From positions 1 through 64,000 of the forward strand of contig NZ_WHPN01000293.1 of NCBI RefSeq assembly GCF_009735685.1: a DNA stretch of 64,000 nt, in the 5' to 3' direction. A program made the translations under genes and the position numbers. This DNA comes from Streptomyces lycii (GTDB lineage Bacteria > Actinomycetota > Actinomycetes > Streptomycetales > Streptomycetaceae). The notes under the pieces were generated by a model that worked only from the letters and a program-made list of their open reading frames with translations, was not told the origin of the DNA and made no database searches. Positions 28,552 to 37,413 of the stretch are shown one piece after another. Positions within the stretch are counted from its first letter, which is position 1, and every line of letters begins with the position of its first letter.

Positions 28552-29946
28552 ATGTCCGCAACCGTGGAAACGCACCGGCCGCTGCCGCAGAGCGCGTACC
28601 GGCAGGTGCTCCGGCAGGCCGACGCGCACGGCGTCGAACTGATCCGCTTCCTGTGGGTCGACCACAACGGCATCCTCCGCGGCAAGGCGGTGACCCGCGC
28701 GCACCTGGAATTCCGGATGGAATCGGGCATCGGGCTGGCCAAGTCCCGGCAGGCGGCCGGGCTCATGGACACCGGAGTGCCGGTGCCCGGCTTCAACGCG
28801 GTCGGCGAGGTCCGACTGGTGCCCGACCCGGACACCTTCATCGCGCTACCGCACGCCCCCGGGCAGGGCGCCATGCTGTGCGACCTCGTCCAGCTGGACG
28901 GCGAGCCCTGGGACGCCTGCCCGCGCACCTTCCTGAAATCCGCGCTGGTGGCTGCGGGCAAACTGGAGGTCGTGGCCTCCTACGAACCGGAGTTCACGCT
29001 CTGCTCCGCCCGGCCGGAGCCCGGTGGCCTGAAGGTCCTGGACGACAGCCTGTGCTTCGACAACGCCGGGTTCGACGCCGCCGGCGACTATGTGATGCAG
29101 CTGCTTCAGGGACTACGGGGGCAGGGCGTCGACGTGGAGGTCTACCACCCCGAATTCGGTGCCGGGCAGCACGAGATGACCCTGCGGCACGGCCCGGCCC
29201 TGCGGGCGGCCGACCTCTCCGTGTGGCAGAAGGCGATCACCAGGGGGCTGGCCTCCTCGCTGGGCCTGTGGGCGACATTCGCCCCCACCCCCGCCCCCGG
29301 CTTCCGGGGCAACGGCAACCATCTGCACCTGTCGATGTGGCGGGACTGCCCCGGCCGCGGCAGGGAGAACGTCTTCGCCGACGATGCCGACGGGCTCGGC
29401 CTGTCCGAGACCGCCTATCACTTCATCGGCGGCGTCCTCCGGCACCTGCCCGCACTGCTGGCCCTGACCTGCCCGAGTGTCAACAGTTACCAGCGGCTCC
29501 AGCCGGGCATGTGGTCCGGCGCGCACGCCTGCTACGGCCAGGACAACCGGGAGGCCGCCGTACGCATACCGAGCAGGCTGCGCGGCGCCGCCGCCGCGTC
29601 GACCAACGTAGAGCTCAAGGCGGTCGACTCCACCGCCAATCCGTACCTCGCCATGGGCGCGGTGATCTACGCGGGCCTGGACGGCATCGCCTCCCGGACC
29701 GACCCCGGCCCCCAGCTCGCACAGGACCCGAACGGCCTGACCGACGCGGAACGGGACCGCCTGGGACTGGGCCTGCCCCGGTCCCTGGAAGAGGCCCTGG
29801 AGGCGCTGCGCCGGGACGACTACCTGATGGACGTCCTGGGTCCGCTGCGCCGCGAGGTGTATCCCGCGCTCAAGGAGGACGAGATCCGCGCGGTCAAGGA
29901 GATGGCGGACGACCTGGCCTTCCTGACGTACGCGACGCGGTACTGA
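28552..29946 (+). CDS. Glutamine synthetase-like ligase
   Basis: 464 residues, the length of GSI enzymes. Beta-grasp N-terminus with FLWVDHNGILRGKAV; catalytic motifs YEPEFTL, FGAGQHEMTL, the HxH-type GNGNHLHLSMW, the Arg-rich REAAVRIPSRLRG and NVELKAVDSTANPYLAMGAV. The adenylylation-loop Tyr region of housekeeping GlnA is not conserved, in line with a biosynthetic or gamma-glutamyl-amine ligase (PuuA/GlnA3/IpuC type). It should activate the gamma-carboxyl of glutamate with ATP and attach it to an amine, perhaps the aminocyclitol. GGAGGCG precedes the ATG. It is the last gene of the operon. Confidence 0.82.
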   Translation: MSATVETHRPLPQSAYRQVLRQADAHGVELIRFLWVDHNGILRGKAVTRAHLEFRMESGIGLAKSRQAAGLMDTGVPVPGFNAVGEVRLVPDPDTFIALPHAPGQGAMLCDLVQLDGEPWDACPRTFLKSALVAAGKLEVVASYEPEFTLCSARPEPGGLKVLDDSLCFDNAGFDAAGDYVMQLLQGLRGQGVDVEVYHPEFGAGQHEMTLRHGPALRAADLSVWQKAITRGLASSLGLWATFAPTPAPGFRGNGNHLHLSMWRDCPGRGRENVFADDADGLGLSETAYHFIGGVLRHLPALLALTCPSVNSYQRLQPGMWSGAHACYGQDNREAAVRIPSRLRGAAAASTNVELKAVDSTANPYLAMGAVIYAGLDGIASRTDPGPQLAQDPNGLTDAERDRLGLGLPRSLEEALEALRRDDYLMDVLGPLRREVYPALKEDEIRAVKEMADDLAFLTYATRY

Positions 29947-30231
29947 GAGGAGGCACGGCGGGGCGGCGAGGGGCGGGCGCCCGGTGACCACCGCTCAGGT
30001 CCCGGCTTCGCCCGTGCGTCCGCTGCGCGCCAGGCTCATCCCGTCCGGCAGCACGATGGAGCCGAACAGCTGCTTGATTCCGTCGCCGCTCTCGGCGTTC
30101 ACCGTGATGACGGTGGCGGACCGGCGGTTCGCGGTCAGCTCCGGGCGCAGGTCGACGGGCACGGCCGCCGCTACTCCGGCCGGACCACAGGCCGCGCAGC
30201 GGGCGCGAAGGCCGAGGGGCTGATGCCGGGC

Positions 30232-30456
30232 CAGGCCGGGGCAGCTCGGTCCACACCGACCCTGGCTTGCGTACGGGGGGGTCGGCACGCTGAGCGCCTT
30301 GGCGAGTCGGGGCACGAGGCGAAAGCGTGCGGTGTGGTACTGGATGGCCACTTTGCCCTTGCCGGTCCGGCACGGAGAGCCCGCGGGGGCGGCGCAGGTG
30401 GGCATCGGGCAGTCGTGCGATTCCGCGCGCTTGAAGTCGTCGGGTGTTTCAGACAT
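30232..30456 (-). pseudogene. Serine resolvase-family protein, N-terminal remnant
   Basis: The start MSETPDDFKRAESHDCPMPT, then CAAPAGSPCRTGKGKVAIQYH, is the conserved zinc-ribbon-like leader of a common Streptomyces recombinase (resolvase) protein. Near 30275 the frame shifts to one reading PPVRKPGSVWTELPRPG, after which similarity ends before the catalytic domain. The ORF formally continues to 29995 with unrelated sequence. It is therefore a dead fragment. It lies 285 bases after the biosynthetic operon, with a likely recombination site just upstream. Confidence 0.6.
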
Positions 30457-30545
30457 CCAGTCGTTTGCAACGACTCATGAAACATGATCGCCGCACGTGG
30501 ACCGCCGGGCGACCGGGTGTTTCACGAGCGACCACCCATGAAACG
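30445..30545. promoter_or_regulatory. Possible resolvase res-type site
   Basis: Four copies of a TGTTTCA/TGAAACR motif (30445-30451, 30478-30484, 30518-30524, 30539-30545) form two inverted pairs. The first pair encloses the palindrome AGTCGTT-TGC-AACGACT (30459-30475). Multiple inverted pairs upstream of a resolvase gene are the layout of a res site. The region to 30671 shows nothing else. Confidence 0.4.
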
Positions 30546-30671
30546 GCCGAGCAGAACGGGCACACGTCAATAGCCTGCCCCCAAGTGAGCGTTTGAGAGG
30601 TGCCGTGCCGGTGGGGACGGCGGCGTCGTCCGACCGCCGCGGTTCCGCACCGGCCGGAGCGGAACCGAGGG

Positions 30672-32258
30672 TCATTCGAGGGTGCAACGGGCGTCCGCGG
30701 GCGGGGAGGTGAGGTTCACGAGGTAGTCGGCGACGGTGTCGTCGACGCACGCGTTGCCGGCGAGCAGGGCGGCGCCGTGCTGCTCGCCCTCGACGGTGAG
30801 CAGGCTGCCTTCCAGCGCCTCGGCCAGGCGGGTGCCTTCCTCGTACGGGGTCACGGGGTCGCCGGTGACGGCGACGGTCAACGTGTCGGGCAGGCCCTCG
30901 ATGTCCGTGGCGTAGGGGTAGCCCAGGGTCGGCTCCACCCGCCACGCCTCACACATGTTCCGGGTGTCGTCCAGCGGCCGGCCGGTGTCGAGGAACGGGG
31001 CGGCTTCGGTCATCCTGCGCCTGAGCTGCGACTCCTGTTCCGGGGTGTGCCGTTCCTCGTCCAGGCAGTTGATGACCTCGGTGGCTTCGAGGGCATTGCT
31101 GTAGGTGCCGTCGGCATACCGCTGGTCGTAGGCGTCCTGCAGTCCCATCAGGGCGTCGCCGCGTCCGTTCCGCACCTCGCGGATGCCCTCGATGATCGTG
31201 GGCCGGCTCGCCTCCGAGTACAGCCCGGCGACGACCCCGCCGATCGCGTCGGAGAAGCTGAGGACTCGCCCGTCCCCGGCCGGGACCGGCTCGTCGATCA
31301 GGGGCTGGACGATCTCCTGGAACCGTTCGGTCACCGCCCCGGGGTCGGAACCGAGCGGGCAGTCCGGCTTTTCCGTGCACGAAGCGCCCATCAGCTCGAA
31401 CGAGCGCTGCAGGCCGGTGTACTGCTGCTCACGCCGCTCCATGGTGCCCGCGTAGGGGTCCATCGGCCCGTCGAGAACGAGCGCGCGGACGTTCTCGGGG
31501 AACATCTCGGCGTAGACCGCTCCCAGCCGCGTGCCGTAACTCGCGCCGAGGTAGCTCAGCTTGTCGTCGCCCAGCACCGCCCGCAGCACGTCCATGTCAC
31601 GCGCGGCGTCCCGGGTGCCCACGTGGGAGAGGAACTCCTCGCTCCCGGTGCGCTCGGCGCACTGCTGCATCCACTGCCGCGTCTCCTCCTCCGTCCAGCT
31701 GCCGACGGTGATCTTCTCCGACATCTCGTCGTTCTCGCGTTCGGCGTCGGTGTAGCAGTCCAGCGCGGGGGTGGACGCGCCGACGCCGCGCGGGTCGATG
31801 CCGATCAGGTCGAACTGCTCCAGGACCGGGCTGTCGGGCGCCATCGCAGCGATCAGCGGGGCGAAGCTCATGCCCGCGAATCCCGGGCCGCCCGGATTGG
31901 TCATCAACGACCCGACCGGCTTCCCGCCCTTCGCAGGCACCCGCAGCAGCGCGATCGACACCGTCTCGCCACCCGGGTCCTCATAGTCCATCGGCGCCTC
32001 CATGCGGGCGCACTCGAACCGCTCGTTCGCGAACAGCTCCGCATCGGTCTCGTTGGTCGCATAGGGCTCGCACGGCTCGAAGGTCAGCTCCTGCTCGTAG
32101 AAACGCCGCAGCTCCTGCGAGGACACCTGCGAGGACACCTGCGACGACTCGTCCGCAGACTCGTCCGCGCTCGATGGCGTGCAGGCACCGAGCATTCCCA
32201 CCAGCAGCAGCGTCACGCCGAACGCTGCCGTTCGACGGACGCGGGCATGGATGCGCAT
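30672..32258 (-). CDS. Secreted lipoprotein peptidase, S33 (tripeptidyl aminopeptidase-like)
   Basis: 528 residues. A basic start and hydrophobic stretch end in the lipobox LGAC with Cys26, so it should be a membrane-anchored lipoprotein facing outward. The S33 alpha/beta-hydrolase core has NPGGPGFAG (121-129, oxyanion), IDPRGVGAST, GASYGTRLG with nucleophile Ser240, Asp in VTGDPVTP and His in GEQHGAAL. Such enzymes trim peptides from N-termini outside the cell. The ATG at 32256-32258 was chosen because AAGGAGAAGC precedes it; the frame stays open to 32324. A short tandem repeat SSQVSSQ follows the lipobox. It is a single-gene unit. Confidence 0.88.
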   Translation of the reverse strand: MRIHARVRRTAAFGVTLLLVGMLGACTPSSADESADESSQVSSQVSSQELRRFYEQELTFEPCEPYATNETDAELFANERFECARMEAPMDYEDPGGETVSIALLRVPAKGGKPVGSLMTNPGGPGFAGMSFAPLIAAMAPDSPVLEQFDLIGIDPRGVGASTPALDCYTDAERENDEMSEKITVGSWTEEETRQWMQQCAERTGSEEFLSHVGTRDAARDMDVLRAVLGDDKLSYLGASYGTRLGAVYAEMFPENVRALVLDGPMDPYAGTMERREQQYTGLQRSFELMGASCTEKPDCPLGSDPGAVTERFQEIVQPLIDEPVPAGDGRVLSFSDAIGGVVAGLYSEASRPTIIEGIREVRNGRGDALMGLQDAYDQRYADGTYSNALEATEVINCLDEERHTPEQESQLRRRMTEAAPFLDTGRPLDDTRNMCEAWRVEPTLGYPYATDIEGLPDTLTVAVTGDPVTPYEEGTRLAEALEGSLLTVEGEQHGAALLAGNACVDDTVADYLVNLTSPPADARCTLE

Positions 32259-32343
32259 GCTTCTCCTTAAACGGCGAGTGCGGGAGAACGGCCTCCCGGC
32301 CGCCGAGGGGTTACGTAAATCCATGATCCGCAGGCGCCGGGAC

Positions 32344-32380
32344 CGTCACGAGTGACGTCCGTCACCAGTGCGAGTGACGG
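32344..32380. promoter_or_regulatory. GTGACG/CGTCAC box cluster upstream of the peptidase
   Basis: CGTCAC-GA-GTGACG (32344-32357) is a 6-bp inverted repeat, followed by GTCAC (32361-32365) and GTGACGG (32374-32380). It lies about 90-120 bases upstream of the lipoprotein peptidase start, a plausible operator position. The remaining stretch to 32615 has no visible gene. Confidence 0.4.
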
Positions 32381-32615
32381 ATGTAATGGGGGAGCGATGA
32401 CAGCGCGCACGACTCGGCCCCTGAGTCGACACGCCGGATACAGGGCTCCGGCCGTGTCCCGGCACCGCTGTCCTCGCATCGTGAAGGCCGACGGTCACCG
32501 TTCCGTGTACTGGCGGCGCCCTCGGCCGTACGCCGCACCGCCCGGTCCCGCGCCTACTGCCGGGAAAGCCTCAACCCTGCTTCTGTGAGGATGAAGCCTT
32601 GGCGCGGGAGTGGAA

Positions 32616-32662
32616 GTCACCCCAGCCACGCAGGGTTCGCTGCCAACCGCAGCCGGGGTGAC
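32616..32662. terminator. Hairpin after the Nudix gene
   Basis: GTCACCCC (32616-32623) pairs with GGGGTGAC (32655-32662) around a 31-base loop that contains a further GGTT/AACC pairing. It lies immediately beyond the Nudix stop. Confidence 0.4.
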
Positions 32663-32664
32663 GC

Positions 32665-33261
32665 TTATGCCGCTACCTCTCCGAGGGAGAGGAGCGGGAG
32701 CTTGGTCGAAGCGGCGGCTGCGGTCAGCGCCTGAGCGCTCCGGCGGCTCTGGTAGGGCTTGGCGTAGCCGTCGAGTTCACCCACGGAGACCCAGGCGCAG
32801 GCGGAGAGCTCTCCCCCGGTATCGGACGGGATCGCCACGGCCTTCGCCTCCTCCTCGGTGAGAACGCCTCCGTCGCAGACGACGTACAGCCCCTCGATGG
32901 AGCCGGTTTCCGGATTGGCCGGCACCTGGTCGAGGGCCGGGAAGTGCGTGACCTCGCGGACGAGGCCCGTCTCCTCCTTCAGCTCGCGAGACGCGGCTTC
33001 AGCGATGGACCCGCCTGCGTCGGCCGATCCGCCGGGGAGAATCCATCCGTCCTTGCAGGTCAGGTGGACCGGAAGGGTGCGCCTCCCGCTGTCCCGGACG
33101 AGGACGACGGCCCCCAGGCGTCGGGGCGGAGGGTTGGTGTAGTCGGTGGGCCGGTGCCCCACGAGGCACCCCTTCAGGGCTGGCAGCTCGGTGTCGTTGA
33201 CGCCAGGATCGGAAACGGGCAGGCCACCAGAACTGCCCGGATCACGACGACGAGGATTCAC
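32665..33261 (-). CDS. Nudix hydrolase
   Basis: 198 residues with a Nudix box at 77-100 (GGSADAGGSIAEAASRELKE, then ETGL). The REL-EE core that binds Mg is intact, but the early Glu of the consensus (GX5E) is Gly, so activity or metal binding could be altered. The family cleaves nucleoside diphosphates linked to another moiety. The start is GTG (33259-33261) in the sequence GTGAATCC; the first 25 residues are poorly structured, so a later start is possible. It reads in the same direction as the DUF262 gene, 46 bases after that gene's stop. Confidence 0.8.
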   Translation of the reverse strand: MNPRRRDPGSSGGLPVSDPGVNDTELPALKGCLVGHRPTDYTNPPPRRLGAVVLVRDSGRRTLPVHLTCKDGWILPGGSADAGGSIAEAASRELKEETGLVREVTHFPALDQVPANPETGSIEGLYVVCDGGVLTEEEAKAVAIPSDTGGELSACAWVSVGELDGYAKPYQSRRSAQALTAAAASTKLPLLSLGEVAA

Positions 33262-33307
33262 TGGAGAACAGGACCTCTCCTTTCGGCTCGTTGAGCCAGG
33301 GACGCTC

Positions 33308-35521
33308 CTAGAGCGCGCCGGAGGCCACCGCGCGATCGCGCAGGGTGCGCAGGCTGATACGTGCTCCTGCCTCGTCTTCGATGTGCCATTCGTTCATGCC
33401 CTGGCAGGTCTTGGTGCCGCGGGCGACAGCGCCGGCTTCGTCGACCCGGCCGTAGGGGGTGCCGCCGGTCGCAGTGAGGATGATGCCGCCGTCTTCGTCG
33501 ATGGTGGCCCAGTGATCTGTGGAGCGGTAGGTGAGCACAATCCGTGTGCCGGCGGTGAGGACTTGGGCGGCGACCATGCGGGCGACATCGGTGCGGCGGC
33601 GCCCGGCCACCTGCCGACGCCGCGTGGCAACCTGACGGGGCCGGGCCGACGGCTGGGCCCCGCCTTCCGGCTCGCTGGCTGGGGTGATGGGCAGGCCGAG
33701 GCGCTCAGGGTTCCAGATGTGTTCGAACAGACACAGATACAGCTCCTGGCGGGTCTGGACGAGTGAGGTCATCGTCTCCCTGGGGCCGAACGCCCTGAGG
33801 AGTTTTTCGAGCTTGTGGGTTTTGACGAACTCGCGCAGCAGCGGGTTTCGCTCACCGTAGCCGGGGGCGATGATGCCCAGCAGAACGTTGCTGCGGGCGT
33901 AGTAGGCGGCCTTGTCATGCAGGGGCAGGTCGTTGATGGATGAGTTCTCGCGGCCCATCAGCAGGCCCAGACCGCCCAGTTGGTTGCGGCGGCTGCGGAA
34001 GACCACGGGGTCGGGGATTTCCGCCTTCACGCGGTGGTGGTGGTTGGCCCACAGATGCTCGATGTGGAACCGGTCCCGGTCGAGGTAGGCGAGCACGTCG
34101 TGGGGGCGCTGGCAAGCCTCTTCGACGTAGGCGGTGGCCCGGGCCAGCAGATAGCGGATCTGGTGGGCGTTGTTGCCGCGCAGCCCGAGCGTGACCGCGT
34201 CGCGGATCGAGCCTGCGTCCTGGGTGACGAGGTCGCCGAGCACGGCGGCGACGTCGGCCACGGTGCGGCATTTGCGCAGGACGGGGACGAGCGTGTCGTG
34301 GGCAAGGGCGTCTGCGTCGGCGGACTGAACGGGCAGATCCTGCAGGACCCTCAGGGCATACCAGCGGTCCATGTAATCGGCGACGAGGCGGCCCTTGTCC
34401 TTGGCATCCGAGGGCCGGTCGTCGGGGCCGATGGCAGCGAGGACGGCGACGGCCTGGCAGGTGAGTCCGTTTCGTTCGTTGAAGAGCACCGTCTCCAGGC
34501 GGTCGCCGCCAGTCTTGAGCGCGCGGCCGGCGGCGAGGAAGGGCCTGAACAGTCTGGCCGACTTCAGCAGATCCTGCACGAAGTGCACGAAATTGTCGGG
34601 GCGTTCGGGTACCAGGCGCAGGTGGGCGGCGTTCTGGCGGACCCATACATTGAGGTTGCTGTCGATCTGCCGACGGTCCTCGTCCTGGCCCTCGCGTGCG
34701 CAGCGGGCCAACAGGAAGGCCTTGATGAAGCGGGATGCGGCTGCATGGTCTTCCCGGTCGACAGCCAGTTCCCGCAGCATCTCGTGCCATTGGGTGTTCA
34801 GCTGGTCCTCGTTCGCTCCGACGTGAGAAAGCAGATGGCTCTTGAGGAGGTCCACGGCGGTCAGGCGGGCACCGCGGTCGTTCATCGTCTCGAACATCCG
34901 GTAACCGTGGTCGGCACTGGCCGCGCGGATCCCGACCAGGACCACCCGGTCCAGCAGCCACTCGGTGAACCGCGTCAGGTTCTCCGCGTCGAGTTCTTCC
35001 GCGAGCTGGGACTCGACCTGCCGGCTGCGCGCCCACAGATTGCGGCGGGAGAGCGAATCCCCCACGCCTGTTTCGTAGGTGCGAGCGTCGGCGACCGCAT
35101 GCAGGACGGGTTCGTGATCGGTGATGCCGAGCGAGAAGTGCTCCCCGTCCGTCGTGATCACCCGGTTGAGCCGGTCGACGGCCCGGGTGTCTGCGCGCTC
35201 CTGTGCCGCAAGCCGCAGATGCAGGAAGAGCAGGTGCAGCGTGACGAACCGCTGCTGCCCGTCGACGAGGTAGCGCCGGTTCCTGGAGGGCTCGTAGTAG
35301 ACGAACGGCCCCAGGAAGTACTGCGGTGCCGTGTGCGGCCGACGCAGGTAGGACGGATTGGCGGACCAGTTCCTGAACGATCCGCACAGGTCCCGCAGCA
35401 GCGTGCGGACTTCGCCCTCGCCCCAGGTGTAGTCGCGCTGGTAGTAGTCGATCTCGTAGGTCACATCACGGAACAGTTCCTTCAGGCTGAAGCCCTGGGA
35501 CCTGATCTCGTCCGAACCCAT
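33308..35521 (-). CDS. DUF262/DUF1524 restriction-type protein with C-terminal RAMA-like domain
   Basis: 737 residues. The N-terminal ParB/DUF262 NTPase domain has YYQRDYTWGEGEV (26-38) and RYLVDGQQRFVTLHLLFLHL (83-102). The middle holds the helical linker with YRMFETMNDRGARLTAVDLL. The DUF1524 HNH-type nuclease domain has FHIEHLWANHHHR, then RNQLGGLGLLMGRENSSIND and KAAYYARSN. The last 85 residues (TYRSTDHWATIDEDGGIILT, GMNEWHIEDEAG) resemble a RAMA or SH3-like DNA-reading domain. GmrSD-type enzymes restrict modified DNA of phages. The start is ATG 35519-35521, preceded by GGTGGGGAG. It neighbours IS21 and a Nudix gene. Confidence 0.8.
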   Translation of the reverse strand: MGSDEIRSQGFSLKELFRDVTYEIDYYQRDYTWGEGEVRTLLRDLCGSFRNWSANPSYLRRPHTAPQYFLGPFVYYEPSRNRRYLVDGQQRFVTLHLLFLHLRLAAQERADTRAVDRLNRVITTDGEHFSLGITDHEPVLHAVADARTYETGVGDSLSRRNLWARSRQVESQLAEELDAENLTRFTEWLLDRVVLVGIRAASADHGYRMFETMNDRGARLTAVDLLKSHLLSHVGANEDQLNTQWHEMLRELAVDREDHAAASRFIKAFLLARCAREGQDEDRRQIDSNLNVWVRQNAAHLRLVPERPDNFVHFVQDLLKSARLFRPFLAAGRALKTGGDRLETVLFNERNGLTCQAVAVLAAIGPDDRPSDAKDKGRLVADYMDRWYALRVLQDLPVQSADADALAHDTLVPVLRKCRTVADVAAVLGDLVTQDAGSIRDAVTLGLRGNNAHQIRYLLARATAYVEEACQRPHDVLAYLDRDRFHIEHLWANHHHRVKAEIPDPVVFRSRRNQLGGLGLLMGRENSSINDLPLHDKAAYYARSNVLLGIIAPGYGERNPLLREFVKTHKLEKLLRAFGPRETMTSLVQTRQELYLCLFEHIWNPERLGLPITPASEPEGGAQPSARPRQVATRRRQVAGRRRTDVARMVAAQVLTAGTRIVLTYRSTDHWATIDEDGGIILTATGGTPYGRVDEAGAVARGTKTCQGMNEWHIEDEAGARISLRTLRDRAVASGAL

Positions 35522-35775
35522 GACACCACTCCCCACCTGCCCGGTTGTCTGCTCATGTTCCCAACTCCCCCAGGTTGCGTACAGACAGCGTGCACGCGGA
35601 GAGGCCACAGGGGGGGGCGAAGCGGTCCGCTCTGGTTTTGTACGTGGGAGCTGACATCACTTGTCGCTCAGAGCGGGGAACGCCCGGTTTCGCCGTAGGA
35701 CGATGTCTCTGGGTTCTGACAACACCCGGGGGCTTGCGGTGGGAGAATTGACGTGCTCTGCGGGATGAGGCAGCG

Positions 35776-37413
35776 ATGGTGCCACCGAAATCCAAGGTCG
35801 ACTTGTACACGGCGATCCGCCGTGATGCCCGGGCAGGGGTGTCGTACCGGGCGTTGATGCGCGAGTACGGAGTCGGATTCCGTACGGTGAAAGCCGCGTT
35901 GGAGTCGGTCTGGCCGGAGCCGCGCAAGAAGCCGAGACCTCGCGGGACCCGACTGGACCCCTACAAGCCGTTGATCGACCAGATGCTCCGGGTGGATCTG
36001 GACGCGCCACGCAAGCAGCGTCACACCGTCAAGCGGATCTTCGACCGGCTCCTGGACGAGCATGGGGCGGAGGCGGTGACCTATCCGATGGTGCGTGCCT
36101 ATGTCGCCGACCGGCGACCCCAGATCGCCGTTGAGGCCGGCCGCGGGGTCGTGCACGCGTTCATTCCGCAGTCCCACCGGCCGGGGGCCGAAGCGGAGGT
36201 GGACTTCGGCGATGTGAAGGTACGCCTGGCCGGTGAGCAGGTCACTTGCTTCGTGTTCGCGATGCGGCTGTCGTATTCGGGCAAGGCCGTGCACCGCGTC
36301 TTCGCCTCTTGCGGCCAGGAGGCGTTCCTGGAGGGCCACGTCCACGCTCTGAGCATGCTGGGCGGAGTGCCGACCGGCAAGGTCCGTTATGACAACCTCC
36401 GCTCCGCGGTCTCCCGGGTGTTGAGCTCACGGTCCCGGGCGGAGAACGAGCGGTGGACCGCGTTCCGGTCGCACTACGGCATCGATGCCGCGTATTGCCT
36501 GCCCGGCATCGAGGGCGCCCACGAGAAGGGCGGCGTCGAGGGACGGATCGGCTGGTTCCGCCGCAATCACATGGTCCCCGTCCCGGAGGTCGCCTCCCTC
36601 GCAGAGCTGAACGCAATGATCGAGCAGTGGGATGAGGAAGACGAGCGGCGCCGGATCGGCTCCCGGCCGCGGCCGGTGAACGAGTACTTCGCCGTCGAAC
36701 GGCCCCTACTGAAGCCGTTACCGGACGAACCCTTCGAGACTGGCCGTTTGTTCAGCCTGCGGGTCGACCGCTTCAGCCAGATCAGTGTCCGCACCAACCG
36801 CTACTCGGTGCCGGTGCGGTTCATCGGGCGGACCGTTCGGGCGATGCTGCATGCATCAGAGCTGCTGGTCTACGACGGACAGACCGAGATCGCCCGCCAC
36901 GAACGACTCATCGCCAAAGGCCAGGCCCGCCTGGATCTGGACCACTACCTCGAAGCCCTCGTCCGCAAGCCGGGAGCGTTTCCCGGGGCCACAGCCCTCG
37001 AACAGGCCCGTTCCGCAGGGAAGTTCACACCGGTCCACGACGCCTGGTGGGAGGCAGCGAAGGCTGCCCACGGCGAGAGGGACGGCACCCGGGCTCTGAT
37101 CGAGGTCCTGCTGATGGGCCGCCACGTCCCCCACGAACACCTGGTCGCCGGGCTTGCCTCCGCGGTCGGGGCCGGTGCGCTGACCGCGGACGCCGTCGCC
37201 CTGGAGGCACGGAAGGCGGCCGAAGCCGACGAGGTCGCGGCTCCGGTTGTCCCTGCGGAGCCGGAACGGACGAACGTGACCTCGCTGACCGAACGGCGGC
37301 TGGCCCAGCTGCCGCCCGACACCCGGCCGCTGCCCTCGGTCGCGGCCTACGACCAGCTGCTGCAAGCCCGGCAACAGGCCGACCACCCCGCCATCCAGGG
37401 AGAGATGCCGTGA
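35776..37413 (+). CDS. istA: IS21-family transposase IstA
   Basis: 545 residues. Helix-turn-helix at the N-terminus (DARAGVSYRALMREYGVGFR), then the DDE domain with EAEVDFGDVKV, VRYDNLRSAVSRVL and the Glu in EKGGVEGRIGWFRRNH. The beta-barrel-like C-terminal part has VRTNRYSVPVRFIGRTV. Normal length, no frame breaks. Its stop overlaps the istB start (GTGA at 37410-37413). It catalyses strand transfer together with the IstB ATPase. Confidence 0.9.
   Translation: MVPPKSKVDLYTAIRRDARAGVSYRALMREYGVGFRTVKAALESVWPEPRKKPRPRGTRLDPYKPLIDQMLRVDLDAPRKQRHTVKRIFDRLLDEHGAEAVTYPMVRAYVADRRPQIAVEAGRGVVHAFIPQSHRPGAEAEVDFGDVKVRLAGEQVTCFVFAMRLSYSGKAVHRVFASCGQEAFLEGHVHALSMLGGVPTGKVRYDNLRSAVSRVLSSRSRAENERWTAFRSHYGIDAAYCLPGIEGAHEKGGVEGRIGWFRRNHMVPVPEVASLAELNAMIEQWDEEDERRRIGSRPRPVNEYFAVERPLLKPLPDEPFETGRLFSLRVDRFSQISVRTNRYSVPVRFIGRTVRAMLHASELLVYDGQTEIARHERLIAKGQARLDLDHYLEALVRKPGAFPGATALEQARSAGKFTPVHDAWWEAAKAAHGERDGTRALIEVLLMGRHVPHEHLVAGLASAVGAGALTADAVALEARKAAEADEVAAPVVPAEPERTNVTSLTERRLAQLPPDTRPLPSVAAYDQLLQARQQADHPAIQGEMP

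Noticed and set aside
26397-28961. 854-residue open frame on the minus strand inside the operon
   Set aside because: It lies antisense to the ATP-grasp, MFS, amidotransferase and GS-like genes. It is rich in Arg, Gly and His with no motif, and the plus-strand genes explain the DNA fully.
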